Shown in pieces: positions 63,257 to 64,000 of a stretch of DNA of 64,000 nucleotides. Origin of the DNA: Pseudogracilibacillus sp037071985 (lineage in GTDB: Bacteria > Bacillota > Bacilli > Bacillales > Amphibacillaceae); assembly GCF_037071985.1 (NCBI RefSeq), contig NZ_JAXHDF010000006.1:186001-250000 (forward strand). Direction: 5' to 3'. The notes under the pieces were generated by a model, which did no database searches, was not told the origin of the DNA, and saw only the letters and a list, made by a program, of their open reading frames with translations. The position numbers and the translations under genes were made by a program. How positions within the stretch are numbered: position 1 is the first letter of the stretch; each line of letters starts with the position of its first letter.

Positions 63257-63646
63257 ATACTTGCTGGAACAATTTTGGCATTAAATTGTAAGCAAGCTAG
63301 GCAGTTTATATGATCTTCCTTCTATTTTAGCTTATTTTAATAATATTGTAAATATCAGGTAGGATTATTTAATAAATGTAACAAGTAGATTACTAGCAAT
63401 AATATAAATGTAAAATACTAAGTCGTTTAAAATTATGTCAAGAGGTAATCCAATGTAATAAATGGTAAGTTTACAGAATATATCCTAATTTTTAGATATC
63501 ACCTTTATGAAAAACTATTTATTTATTAATGTTTTTCAGTTTGAAAGAGGAGCAGAATTTTTACTGGAAATGACTGGATTCATTATTACAAAAAACTGGT
63601 GATATGATGAATTCACAAAATAAAAACACTCAAAGGAGAGCGAGAA

Positions 63647-64000
63647 ATGTTTAAGAAGTACAGATTTATTATAGCAATATTAGTTGTTGGGTTGGTGAGT
63701 GCTGGATTTGGACAGTCTGTTGGAGCGACAGCAAAAACTGATGACACAGATGCACAGACAAATAAATTTGTTTATCAAGGTAAAATAGATAAAAACAATT
63801 TTAAAGAATTAGAAAGCTATCTTGCTAATTGTTTATCAAAATGGAATATTAAGTGGGATAAAAATTCAAAACCAAACGAAGATGAAATTAAACAACCAAT
63901 TGATGAAGCTGAACAACCAGAAGAACAGCCAGCAGATGAAGCAGCACAACCAGAAGAACAGCCAGCTGAAGAAGTAACACAACCTAATCAGCCTAGTGAA
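63647..64000 (+). CDS. secreted Glu/Pro/Gln-rich protein (3' end outside window)
   Basis: 118 residues visible; the frame is open at the window edge. ATG 7 bases after AAAGGAG. A signal peptide (IIAILVVGLVSAGFGQSVGA) is followed by a polar domain with Cys in LANCLSKWNIKW, then repeats of the type AEQPEEQPADEAAQPEEQ. Such linkers precede CAP (SCP-like) domains in YkwD-type Bacillus proteins, but the domain itself is not in view, so that is only a guess. Confidence 0.75.
   Translation, partial: MFKKYRFIIAILVVGLVSAGFGQSVGATAKTDDTDAQTNKFVYQGKIDKNNFKELESYLANCLSKWNIKWDKNSKPNEDEIKQPIDEAEQPEEQPADEAAQPEEQPAEEVTQPNQPSE

Overview
The window is a low-GC chromosome segment from a Bacillaceae-type Firmicute, most like the Oceanobacillus/Virgibacillus group. 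This rests on strong AGGAGG-type ribosome sites, frequent TTG/GTG starts, an FMN riboswitch ahead of ribD-ribE-ribBA-ribH, a cydABCD cluster and a Geobacillus-type lysine 6-dehydrogenase. The genus is an inference. No rRNA, tRNA, CRISPR array, intact insertion sequence or prophage was seen. Both ends cut a gene: a chemoreceptor on the left and a secreted Glu/Pro/Gln-rich protein on the right.

Layout. 1-13.5 kb holds a chemoreceptor tail, a YtcJ-type amidohydrolase, a PadR/HAAS/beta-propeller operon, a serine beta-lactamase-fold protein, an RclA-like flavin disulfide reductase, an aldo/keto reductase, catalase, a DinB-like protein and a HAD phosphatase. 13.5-22.4 kb is a homoprotocatechuate (4-hydroxyphenylacetate) meta-cleavage cluster with a divergent LysR regulator. 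HpcE is split into two genes, and a DapA-family aldolase stands where HpaH and HpaI would be expected. 22.8-39.2 kb is mixed: a CorC/CNNM transporter, a PadR-controlled MacB-type ABC transporter with two palindromic operators, a membrane diguanylate cyclase, a metallo-beta-lactamase-fold hydrolase, a DUF697 GTPase, an Xaa-Pro peptidase, CsaA, a TlpA/ResA-like thioredoxin and an orphan endolysin-like amidase. 40-44 kb is riboflavin synthesis and 44.8-50.7 kb is cytochrome bd with its CydDC exporter.

51-54.4 kb has a CitA-like citrate synthase lacking two expected substrate-binding residues. It faces an HTH-TPR regulator of the RNPP (NprR/PlcR/Rap) type. A 54-codon secreted pro-peptide gene starts inside the regulator's stop codon and carries two near-identical 10-residue repeats, the second exactly at its C terminus. 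This looks like an undescribed peptide quorum-sensing pair and is the most interesting find here.

54.5-63.2 kb looks like a lysine/glutarate catabolic region. It has a TPP-dependent decarboxylase-like enzyme, an aldehyde dehydrogenase, lysine 6-dehydrogenase, an IclR regulator and a DUF3870 protein, then on the other strand an acyl-CoA dehydrogenase of glutaryl-CoA dehydrogenase type and a class III CoA-transferase. Together they could take lysine via aminoadipate and oxoadipate to glutarate and crotonyl-CoA, with one transamination step missing.

Non-coding structure includes three dispersed palindromic elements sharing a core (8.8, 32.1 and 59.1 kb), degenerate tandem repeats at 60.5 kb, three 20-bp repeats after ribH, and two hairpins that pair with the ribosome site of the following gene.
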